Assembly (NCBI GenBank): GCA_947630155.1
Contig: CANRGM010000057.1
Coordinates: 1 to 6,456, forward strand
Origin: an uncultured Clostridia bacterium
Lineage (GTDB): Bacteria; Bacillota; Clostridia; TANB77; CAG-508
Direction: 5' to 3'
DNA: 6,456 nt
The translations under genes were made by a program, and so were the position numbers. The notes under the pieces were generated by a model, which did no database searches, was not told where the DNA came from, and was given only the letters and a program-made list of their open reading frames with translations. Shown piece after piece: positions 1 to 5,369 of the stretch; the first letter of the stretch is position 1; each line of letters starts with the position of its first letter.

Positions 1-552
1 GAAGAATATGATAAATATGAAAAATATTCAGTAGGAAAATTAGATCAAGCTGAAATAATAGATAAAAATATAATTTTACTTGGAATAAGCAGAAAATTGT
101 TTACACATAGTTTACCATTAGTGGTTGCAGAACAATGTTATATAAAATTATTAAAAGATACAAGAGCTTTAATAGTAGATACTCGTATTGCTAAGAAAAG
201 AGAAAAAGCATATAATTTATTATTGAATTTAATTGATGAGTATAACTTAAAAGTTCTTTCTACAAAAGTTTATTGGGACAAGCCTGAAAGCAGAAATGAA
301 TATAAAGCATTTTGGAAAGAATACAAAGAAATTTCAAATTTAAAATCAAGTAATAAGGAAGAATACAAAAAACAAAAAGAAATATTATTTATAAAAAATG
401 ATTTAAAACAAGTAAGAAGAAATGAAAATAAATATTTTAAAATAATAAAATTCTATAAAGATAAATTAGTGGAACTTGGTGTAATGAGAAAGTTACCTAA
501 TAAATGTGTTACAAAAGCTGGAGAATATGTAAAAAAGAAAGTTGTGGCATAA
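1..552 (+). CDS. Unrecognised lysine-rich protein, C-terminal part (5' end outside the window)
   Basis: The frame is open from the first base to the TAA at 550-552, giving 183 visible residues. The first possible internal start, TTG at 97, has no ribosome binding site, so the gene almost certainly begins upstream of the window. I do not recognise the family. The visible part has a mixed alpha/beta-looking segment (residues about 20-90, with a LIVDTR stretch near 55-60). A strongly charged Lys/Glu-rich helical half follows (about 95-165), which could be a coiled coil, and then a basic tail ending KKKVVA. No signal peptide or membrane segment is visible. It does not resemble the PhoH or 7TM-HD (PgpH) proteins that often precede ybeY in Firmicutes. 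Its stop lies one base before the ybeY ATG, so the two genes are probably co-transcribed and translationally coupled. Function unknown. Confidence 0.75.
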   Translation, partial: EEYDKYEKYSVGKLDQAEIIDKNIILLGISRKLFTHSLPLVVAEQCYIKLLKDTRALIVDTRIAKKREKAYNLLLNLIDEYNLKVLSTKVYWDKPESRNEYKAFWKEYKEISNLKSSNKEEYKKQKEILFIKNDLKQVRRNENKYFKIIKFYKDKLVELGVMRKLPNKCVTKAGEYVKKKVVA

Positions 553-553
553 T

Positions 554-1033
554 ATGGAAAAAAACTATGAATTAGTATATAAAGATGTTGAAGAAAATGA
601 AGAGTATGAAAAAATAATTAATATTGTTGTAGACAAATGTTTTGAAATAGAAAAACTTTGTGATTTAAATTTATATATGAGTATAACATTAACTACTCCT
701 AAGGAAATAAGAAGTATAAATAATGAATTTAGAAAAATAGACAAAGAAACAGATGTATTATCTTTTCCAATGTTTGAAAAATATGAAATTGAAGAAATGA
801 TAATGTCAAGAAAAAATGAAATTCCAGAGGCTATAGGAGATATAGTAATTTCTGTTGAAAGAGTACAACAACAAGCCGATGAATATGGACATAGCTTTGA
901 AAGAGAGTTCGCATATATGATAGTTCATGGATTTTATCATTTGATGGGATATGATCACATGGAAGAACAAGACAAGATAGTGATGAGAGCAAAAGAAGAA
1001 AATATATTAAATACATTAAATATATGTAGATAA
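554..1033 (+). CDS. ybeY: YbeY, zinc-dependent endoribonuclease of rRNA maturation
   Basis: YbeY is a cytoplasmic metal-dependent endoribonuclease needed for 16S rRNA 3'-end maturation and 70S ribosome quality control. The family signature HGxxHLxGYDH is present as HGFYHLMGYDH. Its metal-binding histidines are at 125, 129 and 135, counted from the ATG at 554. Other family landmarks are TDVLSFP (66-72) and IGDIVIS (94-100). The predicted 159 residues match the usual 150-160. A TTG at 542 in the same frame would add four residues but overlaps the upstream gene, and ATG at 554 is the better codon. The nearest ribosome-binding-like sequence is a weak AAGAAAG ending about 12 bases before it. The gene follows the upstream stop by one base, which suggests coupled translation. 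It precedes era, its usual neighbour, but the cdd and dgkA genes often found between them in Firmicutes are absent here. Confidence 0.97.
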   Translation: MEKNYELVYKDVEENEEYEKIINIVVDKCFEIEKLCDLNLYMSITLTTPKEIRSINNEFRKIDKETDVLSFPMFEKYEIEEMIMSRKNEIPEAIGDIVISVERVQQQADEYGHSFEREFAYMIVHGFYHLMGYDHMEEQDKIVMRAKEENILNTLNICR

Positions 1034-1127
1034 AAATCAGTATTTAGTGAATGCACTTAATTAATAAATAGGGTTTATAGGTTAATCCATATTAAAAAAC
1101 CTAAATATTATTGCACAAGGAAGAAAA

Positions 1128-2033
1128 ATGGAAAAAGAATTTAAATCTGGGTTTGTATCTATGGTTGGTAGAACAAATGTTGGAAAATCAAGTATAATAA
1201 ATAGCTTAGTTAAAGAAAAAGTTGCAGCAATCACCAATAAGCCACAAACTACAAGAACTGCAATAAGGGCTATAGTAAATAGGGATAATTCACAAATAAT
1301 TTTCATAGATACACCAGGTATTCATAAGCCTAAAACAAAGCTAGGAAATACAATGATTGAGACAGCTTTTGGAGCTATAAATGAAGTAGATGTTACATTA
1401 TTTGTTATAGATGCAACATCTGAAAATATTGGCAAAGGAGATAGAATTATTTTAGACAAGATAAAAGAAGCTAAAATAAAGACTATCTTGGTAATAAATA
1501 AAATCGATTTAACTACCAAAGAACATATAGCTGAATTGATAGATTTATATAAAGATGAATATGATTTTCAAGCTGTAATTCCAGTTTCAGTTATTAAAAA
1601 CAAGAATTTAGATATAATATTAGATGAAATAGAAAGTAACCTAAAACCTGGTCCTGCATATTATAATATAGATGAATATACAGACCAAACATTAAGACAA
1701 TTAGTAGAAGAAACAATTAGGGAAAAAGCTTTAAAATTGTTAGATGATGAAGTCCCTCATGGTATTTATGTAGAAACAGAAAAAATGAAAACAAGAAAAA
1801 CACAAAATAAAGAAAAAATTTATGATATAGATGCTACTATTTACTGCTTAAGAGATTCGCATAAGGGAATTATAATAGGAAAAAATGGTAGTATGTTAAA
1901 GAAAATAGGAACATATGCCAGAGAAGATTTAGAAAAAATGTTAGATACAAAAGTTAATATAAAGATTTGGGTTAAAGTTAAGCAAGACTGGCAAAATAAT
2001 GATAATTTAGTGAAAAAATTTAAATTACAATAA
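1128..2033 (+). CDS. era: GTPase Era, 30S ribosome assembly factor
   Basis: Era is a Ras-like GTPase with a C-terminal KH domain that binds the 3' end of 16S rRNA and checks 30S maturation. The G1 P-loop is GRTNVGKS (14-21), a G2-like TTRTAIRAI lies at 41-49, G3 is DTPG (61-64) and G4 is NKID (124-127). G5 is degenerate, SVIKN at 154-158 where SAxxG is usual. The linker YYNIDEYTDQ and the IREKAL...EVPHG segment (about 178-212) are typical of Era. The KH loop is GIIIGKNG (247-254). The length of 301 residues is normal. The ATG at 1128 is supported by AAGGAAG at 1117-1123, four bases upstream. The 94-base gap after ybeY has no gene and no convincing promoter, so the gene is probably in the ybeY transcript. 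YbeY and Era are known partners in 16S processing. Confidence 0.98.
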   Translation: MEKEFKSGFVSMVGRTNVGKSSIINSLVKEKVAAITNKPQTTRTAIRAIVNRDNSQIIFIDTPGIHKPKTKLGNTMIETAFGAINEVDVTLFVIDATSENIGKGDRIILDKIKEAKIKTILVINKIDLTTKEHIAELIDLYKDEYDFQAVIPVSVIKNKNLDIILDEIESNLKPGPAYYNIDEYTDQTLRQLVEETIREKALKLLDDEVPHGIYVETEKMKTRKTQNKEKIYDIDATIYCLRDSHKGIIIGKNGSMLKKIGTYAREDLEKMLDTKVNIKIWVKVKQDWQNNDNLVKKFKLQ

Positions 2034-2038
2034 ATAAT

Positions 2039-2052
2039 ATTGTTTAAACAAT
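2039..2052. repeat. 14-bp perfect palindrome after era
   Basis: ATTGTTTAAACAAT equals its own reverse complement. As RNA it could fold only a 5-bp AT-rich stem with a TTAA loop, followed by TTTAAG. That is too weak for a standard terminator. A protein-binding site or chance in AT-rich DNA are both possible. Confidence 0.4.
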
Positions 2053-2131
2053 TTAAGTAAAAAATAAAAAACTAGTTTATTATTAATCAAGAATAAAAAA
2101 AGTGAAAAAAGCAAAAGATAACAATGAAGTA

Positions 2132-2156
2132 AAATTTGGACTAAATTCAAATTTAG
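2132..2156 (+). repeat. Two overlapping, mutually exclusive inverted repeats in the yqzL leader
   Basis: AAATTTG (2132-2138) can pair with CAAATTT (2148-2154). CTAAATT (2141-2147) can pair with AATTTAG (2150-2156) across a 2-base loop. The 3' arms overlap, so only one helix can form at a time. Both are almost pure A/T and weak. They lie 13 bases before the yqzL ribosome binding site. Confidence 0.3.
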
Positions 2157-2168
2157 AACTTTATTGAT

Positions 2169-2176
2169 AAGGGGTG
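2169..2176 (+). promoter_or_regulatory. Ribosome binding site that sets the yqzL start
   Basis: AAGGGGTG ends 7 bases before the ATG at 2184 and only 1 base before the in-frame ATG at 2178. The spacing favours 2184 as the start. Confidence 0.7.
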
Positions 2177-2183
2177 TATGCAT

Positions 2184-2354
2184 ATGATAAAACAATTAGC
2201 ATGGAATACTTTTAAAAATACAGGTAATATAGATACTTTCATGGAATTTATAGCAATTAAAAATATAGAAAATGACTTGAATATAAATGAATATTTAAAG
2301 GTGAATGAATATGGGGATAATAAAGACCAAGGGTATAGTGATATCAGAAAATAA
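2184..2354 (+). CDS. yqzL: YqzL-family small protein
   Basis: This 56-residue protein begins MIKQLAWNTFKNTGNIDTFM. The pattern W-x-x-F-x-x-T-G-x-I-D-x-[YF] near the N terminus is what I recall of the YqzL family, a small uncharacterised Firmicutes family whose gene sits between era and recO, exactly as here. A strong ribosome binding site (2169-2176) is 7 bases before the ATG at 2184. The ATG at 2178 is too close to it to be used. The family-like core covers about the first 30 residues. The C-terminal part is acidic and polar, and its last 14 codons plus stop overlap the 5' end of recO in another frame, so the tail sequence is partly constrained by recO. No membrane segment or known catalytic motif is visible. 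The function is unknown, and the family call rests on a short motif plus gene order. Confidence 0.75.
   Translation: MIKQLAWNTFKNTGNIDTFMEFIAIKNIENDLNINEYLKVNEYGDNKDQGYSDIRK
2297..2304 (+). promoter_or_regulatory. Ribosome binding site inside yqzL that sets the recO start
   Basis: AAAGGTGA directly abuts the in-frame ATG at 2305, which is too close for initiation. It lies 6 bases before the ATG at 2311. It therefore supports recO starting at 2311 with MGIIKTKG. Confidence 0.7.
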
Positions 2355-3012
2355 AATGGGCGATTTTGATAAAATGGTTACAATATTAACTCCAAATGGA
2401 AAAATTGGGTGTGCTGCAAAAGGAGCAAGAAGGCCAAAGAGCCTGCTTATGGCAGGAACTCAATTTTTTTGTTTTGGAGAATATTTAATTTTTAAGGGAA
2501 ACAATAGTTATAACATAAATTCATGTGATACTATAGAAATTTTTTATAATTTAAGAACAGATTTGGACAAGTTAAACTATGCAGTTGAGATTTGTAGAAT
2601 TATAGATAAGGTGACATATGAAAATCAAAACACATATAAAATTCTGCAGTTATTATTAAACACATTATATGTTATTTCTGAAACAGATAAGAATCTTGAA
2701 TTAGTAGTTTCTGTTTTTAGAATTCGTTTATTGTGTTTATTAGGATTTATGCCTAAGGTTAATCAATGTGTGAATTGTGGTTCAAATGATGATATTGCTT
2801 TTTTTAGTATATGTGATAATGGATATAAGTGCAAAAATTGTGGAAAAGTTGATAAGTCAGCAATTAGTATATGTGCTACAAGTGTTGATGCTATAAGATA
2901 TATTATTTCAGCACCAGCCAAAAAGATATTTTCATTTGAGTTATCAGATGAAGCTATCAAGGAGATTAGTTTGATTAGTAATGTTTATTTAAAAGATAAG
3001 CTTGAAATATGA
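2311..3012 (+). CDS. recO: DNA repair protein RecO (RecFOR pathway)
   Basis: RecO works with RecR to load RecA onto SSB-coated single-stranded DNA during gap and break repair, in the cytoplasm at the chromosome. The N-terminal OB-fold region (about 1-80) opens KTKGIVISENKMGDFDKM, and the hallmark basic segment AKGARRPKS lies at 36-44. A helical domain follows, with a four-cysteine zinc site inserted: CVNC (Cys153, Cys156) and CKNC (Cys174, Cys177). The 233 residues are somewhat short of the roughly 250 usual in Bacillus, the missing part being the extreme C terminus. The start at 2311 is chosen from the AAAGGTGA site. An ATG at 2305 would add two residues with no room for that site. The gene overlaps yqzL by 44 bases, so its translation is probably coupled to yqzL. 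It ends at TGA 3010-3012. Confidence 0.94.
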   Translation: MGIIKTKGIVISENKMGDFDKMVTILTPNGKIGCAAKGARRPKSLLMAGTQFFCFGEYLIFKGNNSYNINSCDTIEIFYNLRTDLDKLNYAVEICRIIDKVTYENQNTYKILQLLLNTLYVISETDKNLELVVSVFRIRLLCLLGFMPKVNQCVNCGSNDDIAFFSICDNGYKCKNCGKVDKSAISICATSVDAIRYIISAPAKKIFSFELSDEAIKEISLISNVYLKDKLEI

Positions 3013-3062
3013 GTAGGTCTTGTAAAAAGTCCGATAGTGTGATAGAATATTTAAACAATAAA

Positions 3063-3068
3063 AAGGAG
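3063..3068 (+). promoter_or_regulatory. Ribosome binding site that sets the pth start
   Basis: AAGGAG lies 9 bases before the ATG at 3078, which begins MYLIVGLGNP. The frame is open back to an ATG at 3009 that overlaps the recO stop, but this site and the protein family both place the true start at 3078. Confidence 0.85.
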
Positions 3069-3077
3069 TTAGATTTT

Positions 3078-3635
3078 ATGTATTTAATAGTAGGTTTAGG
3101 AAATCCAGAAAATGACTATGCTAGGACAAGACATAATATGGGATTTGAAGTTATTAATAAAATTGCAGATAAATTTGATATTCAAGTTAATAAATCAAAA
3201 TTTAAAGCTTTATATGGAATGGGAATGATAAATGATGAAAAGGTTATTTTGCTAAAACCACAAACATATATGAATCTTAGTGGAGAAGCGGTTCAAGAGG
3301 TTGTGGATTTTTATAAATTAGAAAATAAGGATATTATAGTTATTTATGATGATATAGATACAAGACCAGGAAAAATTAGAATTAGAAAAAGTGGAGGACC
3401 TGGGACTCATAATGGCATGAAATCAGTTGTTAGTTCTTTAAATTCGGAGGATTTTGTTCGTATAAGAGTTGGAATAGGTAGTCCGGAATTTAAGGGAGAT
3501 TTGATAAATTATGTGTTAGGCCATATTCCTGATGAACAATATGAAGTATTACAGGATGGTATTGAACTTGCAAGTGAATCAGTAGAAGAAATTTTAAAAA
3601 ATGGAGTAGATATTGCTATGAATAAGTTTAATTAG
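3078..3635 (+). CDS. pth: Peptidyl-tRNA hydrolase
   Basis: Pth cleaves the ester bond of peptidyl-tRNAs released from stalled ribosomes, recycling tRNA in the cytoplasm. The key residues of the bacterial enzyme are all visible: Asn9 in GLGNP, catalytic His19 in TRHN, Asn66 in TYMN, catalytic Asp91 in YDDID, and His111/Asn112 in GGPGTHNGMKS. The C-terminal substrate-gating region (VLGHIPDEQ, 146-154) is also typical. The length of 185 residues matches the family (about 185-195). The start at 3078 follows AAGGAG and aligns with the usual N terminus. A longer frame from 3009 would add 23 unrelated residues. The gene begins 65 bases after recO. In many Firmicutes pth is followed by mfd, but here an RNase E/G gene follows 34 bases later. 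Confidence 0.97.
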   Translation: MYLIVGLGNPENDYARTRHNMGFEVINKIADKFDIQVNKSKFKALYGMGMINDEKVILLKPQTYMNLSGEAVQEVVDFYKLENKDIIVIYDDIDTRPGKIRIRKSGGPGTHNGMKSVVSSLNSEDFVRIRVGIGSPEFKGDLINYVLGHIPDEQYEVLQDGIELASESVEEILKNGVDIAMNKFN

Positions 3636-3669
3636 TTTTAAATTATTGTAGAAAATATAGGAGTGTTGA

Positions 3670-4860
3670 ATGAAAGAAATTATAGTAAATAGTTCAGAAG
3701 AAAAAAGAGTAATTGTTGTTGTTGAAAATGGAAATCTATTGGAAAAATATGAAGAGAATAAAGAATTAGAAAGATTAGAAGGAAATATTTATTTAGGAAA
3801 AGTTACAGATATTCTACCAGGAATGCAGGCTGCATTTGTTGATATTGGAGATTGTAAAAATGCTTTTTTACATATCAAAGATATACTTCCTAAAGTAAGT
3901 AATCAGACCGGAAATAAAAATGAGGATTTAAACAAATATAATATAAAAGATTATGTGAAAGTTGGTATGCCTTTAATTGTTGAAGTAAAAAAAGATAAAA
4001 CAGATAAAAAAGGAGCTAAGGTATCAACTAATTTAAATATAGCAGGAAAATTTGTGGTTCTAATTCCTAATTCTGAATTTGTAACAATTTCACAAAAAAT
4101 CGAGAATAAAAATGAAATAAGAAGATTAAATAGTATTGTTAATGATTTGGAAATCAAAAATTATGGAGTAATTATTAGAACATCTGCTGTAAATGCTGAT
4201 GAAAAACAAATAAAAGAAGATATACAATCATTGATTAGTACATATGAGATGGTGAAAAATAAAGCTGATGATTTAATGAAAACAAATAGTTTTAATCCAG
4301 CTTTGTTATTTGAAAAAGGGAATATTATTAAAAGATTGTTGATTGATATTGGTAATCAATGCTTAGATAATATTATAGTTAATAATGAAAATGATTATGA
4401 AAATATATTGGAAATTGTCAAAAACGAAAATATTGATGTAGATGTAAAATGTATTGATAAAGAAAATATATTAGATTTATATGATTTAGAAAAGCAAATT
4501 AGTAAGATATCAAATAGAAAGGTATGGCTTAATTGTGGTGGATTTATCACTATTGATAAAACAGAGGCTTTAACTGCAATTGATGTTAATACTGGAAAAT
4601 TTACCGGAAAAGAAAGTATTGAAAAAACAGTTTTGAAAGTTAATTCTGAGGCTACTATTGAAATTGCAAAACAAATCAGAGCAAGAGATATTGGTGGAAT
4701 AATTGTTATTGATTATATTGATATGAATAGTAAGAAGGATGAAGAGATTGTGCAAGATTTGTTAGTAGAGAATTTGAAGAAGGATAGGGCTAAGACTCAG
4801 GTTGTGGGGTTTACTAAGTTACATCTTTTGGAAATGACTAGAAAACATATTTGTAGCTAG
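3670..4860 (+). CDS. rng: RNase E/G family endoribonuclease, C-terminally short
   Basis: The family cuts single-stranded A/U-rich RNA and matures rRNA; RNase G trims the 16S 5' end in E. coli. An S1 region starts near residue 36 (GNIYLGKVTDILPGMQAAFVDIG, with FLHIKD at 66-71). The 5'-monophosphate sensor segment is YGVIIRTSA, with Arg170 and Thr171. The DNase I-like catalytic part has AIDVNTGKFTG, with Asp305 and Asn307, and IVIDYIDM, with Asp348, matching the Mg-binding Asp303, Asn305 and Asp346 of E. coli RNase E. It has 396 residues against about 490 for E. coli RNase G. It ends LLEMTRKHICS, roughly where relatives continue to the CPxCxGxG zinc-link and a small dimerisation domain, both absent. 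The start is supported by AGGAG at 3659-3663, six bases before ATG. The last codons lie in a hairpin (4850-4898). It may be an active shortened enzyme or a truncated one. Confidence 0.93.
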   Translation: MKEIIVNSSEEKRVIVVVENGNLLEKYEENKELERLEGNIYLGKVTDILPGMQAAFVDIGDCKNAFLHIKDILPKVSNQTGNKNEDLNKYNIKDYVKVGMPLIVEVKKDKTDKKGAKVSTNLNIAGKFVVLIPNSEFVTISQKIENKNEIRRLNSIVNDLEIKNYGVIIRTSAVNADEKQIKEDIQSLISTYEMVKNKADDLMKTNSFNPALLFEKGNIIKRLLIDIGNQCLDNIIVNNENDYENILEIVKNENIDVDVKCIDKENILDLYDLEKQISKISNRKVWLNCGGFITIDKTEALTAIDVNTGKFTGKESIEKTVLKVNSEATIEIAKQIRARDIGGIIVIDYIDMNSKKDEEIVQDLLVENLKKDRAKTQVVGFTKLHLLEMTRKHICS

Positions 4861-4898
4861 GTTCACTATTCTTTATATTCACAGTGAACCACTACAAA
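4850..4898. repeat. 15-bp imperfect inverted repeat spanning the rng stop codon
   Basis: The outer arms TTTGTAG (4850-4856) and CTACAAA (4892-4898) pair over 7 bp. The inner arms GGTTCACT (4860-4867) and AGTGAACC (4883-4890) pair over 8 bp. An asymmetric bulge (CTA against A) separates them, and the loop is 15 bases. The rng stop TAG at 4858-4860 sits in the bulge and first inner pair. No T-tract follows on either strand, so this is not a standard intrinsic terminator. It could be an mRNA 3'-end hairpin, a factor-dependent terminator, or the end or scar of an inserted element. Confidence 0.65.
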
Positions 4899-4925
4899 CT
4901 TATCATCCCAAAAAGTAAAAAAGTA

Positions 4926-4954
4926 TTTACAAAAAGGCAAACCTATGGTACAAT
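4926..4954 (+). promoter_or_regulatory. Sigma-A-type promoter with extended -10
   Basis: The -35 is TTTACA (4926-4931), followed by a 17-base spacer and a -10 of TACAAT (4949-4954) preceded by TGG, an extended -10 element. Transcription would begin near 4961. It lies 66 bases after the rng stop and would drive the small membrane ORF at 5087 through a leader of about 125 bases. Confidence 0.7.
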
Positions 4955-4960
4955 AATATT

Positions 4961-5083
4961 CAGAAAAAATTTATATCAAAAAAGTATATTACAAAATCAA
5001 ATCTTGGTAAAATATTTTAATCTACCAAAAATTTCACAAAAAATTGTAAATATAAATAAAAGTAAGAAGGTGATTTATACAAA
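4961..5083 (+). other. A-rich untranslated leader with a small hairpin
   Basis: Between the predicted transcription start and the small ORF the sequence is A-rich with no supported gene. TTGGTA (5004-5009) and TACCAA (5023-5028) form a 6-bp inverted repeat with a 13-base loop. It matches no riboswitch that I recognise. It ends in a ribosome-binding-like AAGAAGGTGA (5064-5073). Confidence 0.4.
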
Positions 5084-5086
5084 TTG

Positions 5087-5248
5087 ATGTGGTTGTGCAC
5101 AAAAATAGGAAGAATATTCACTTGTTTTGTATTGTCATGTTTAATTTATTTTAGTTTAAATTATATTTATTATATATCAACAAATAAAGTAATAAATGAA
5201 AATGAGGAGAATAAAAATAAAAGTTTGTACTTCTTCATTGACAGATGA
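5087..5248 (+). CDS. Putative small single-pass membrane protein
   Basis: This 53-residue frame begins MWLCTKIGRIFTCFVLSCL. It has a hydrophobic, aromatic-rich segment at about residues 9-30 that would span the membrane once, then a short polar tail with an Asn/Glu/Lys-rich stretch (about 34-46). I recognise no family. The case for expression is a good promoter at 4926-4954 and an AAGAAGGTGA site at 5064-5073. The site is 13 bases from the ATG at 5087, which is long. An in-frame TTG at 5084, 10 bases away, is an alternative start. The -35 of the next promoter (5238-5243) lies within its last codons. It may instead be the remnant of a longer gene, since it stops abruptly and the other frames do not continue it. 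The four residues following TGA in frame also lead quickly to another stop. Confidence 0.45.
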   Translation: MWLCTKIGRIFTCFVLSCLIYFSLNYIYYISTNKVINENEENKNKSLYFFIDR

Positions 5249-5266
5249 AATTATACTTTATATAAT
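5238..5266 (+). promoter_or_regulatory. Perfect-consensus sigma-A promoter of the WG-repeat gene
   Basis: TTGACA (5238-5243), exactly 17 bases, then TATAAT (5261-5266): both hexamers and the spacer are consensus. The predicted transcription start is near 5273, giving a leader of about 97 bases before the ATG at 5370. The -35 overlaps the last codons of the small membrane ORF. Confidence 0.85.
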
Positions 5267-5272
5267 GGATTA

Positions 5273-5369
5273 AGAAAATTGCCAAAATATATAGTAAAAT
5301 TAGGCTTTTGGAATATATAATTAATAAAATATTGAAATATTTAGAATAAATATAGAAAGTTGGATATGT
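5273..5369 (+). other. Untranslated leader of the WG-repeat gene with two inverted repeats
   Basis: CCAAAA (5282-5287) can pair with TTTTGG (5306-5311) across an 18-base loop. AAATATT (5327-5333) pairs with AATATTT (5336-5342) across 2 bases. Neither has a T-tract or a recognisable riboswitch core. The ribosome binding site before 5370 is weak: GAAAG at 5355-5359, ten bases upstream. Confidence 0.35.

Larger units (their letters stand above)
2034..2183 (+). other. AT-rich intergenic spacer with inverted repeats, upstream of yqzL
   Basis: This 150-base stretch carries no gene. It holds a 14-bp perfect palindrome (2039-2052) six bases after the era stop, an A-rich run (about 2060-2115), and two overlapping inverted repeats at 2132-2156. 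I see no convincing -35/-10 pair and no GC-rich terminator with a T-tract, so transcription from era may continue through it. It ends in the ribosome binding site of the small YqzL-like gene. Confidence 0.5.

Noticed and set aside
542..553. TTG at 542 as the ybeY start.
   Set aside because: It would overlap the upstream gene and add four residues to a protein already of normal length. ATG at 554 directly follows the upstream stop.
1078..1103. TAGGTT/AACCTA inverted repeat before era.
   Set aside because: Only 6 bp with a 14-base loop and no T-tract, too weak to call a terminator or operator.
3009..3077. A longer N terminus for peptidyl-tRNA hydrolase from the ATG overlapping the recO stop.
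   Set aside because: The 23 extra residues do not fit the family, and AAGGAG at 3063-3068 is well placed for the ATG at 3078.
4850..4898. The hairpin as an intrinsic terminator or an integron attC site.
   Set aside because: No T-tract follows on either strand. The arms GTTCACT and AGTGAAC do not fit the GTTRRRY/RYYYAAC core pattern of attC sites.
4841..4920. A frameshift in rng that would restore the missing C-terminal domain.
   Set aside because: Neither alternative frame after LEMTRK gives the expected family sequence or a CPxCxGxG motif; one stops within three codons and the other after about 23.
4884..5087. A + strand open frame of 67 codons starting with GTG after rng.
   Set aside because: It starts inside the 3' arm of the hairpin, has no ribosome binding site, and runs through the promoter at 4926-4954. 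Its Lys/Ile/Asn-rich composition is what chance gives in A-rich DNA.
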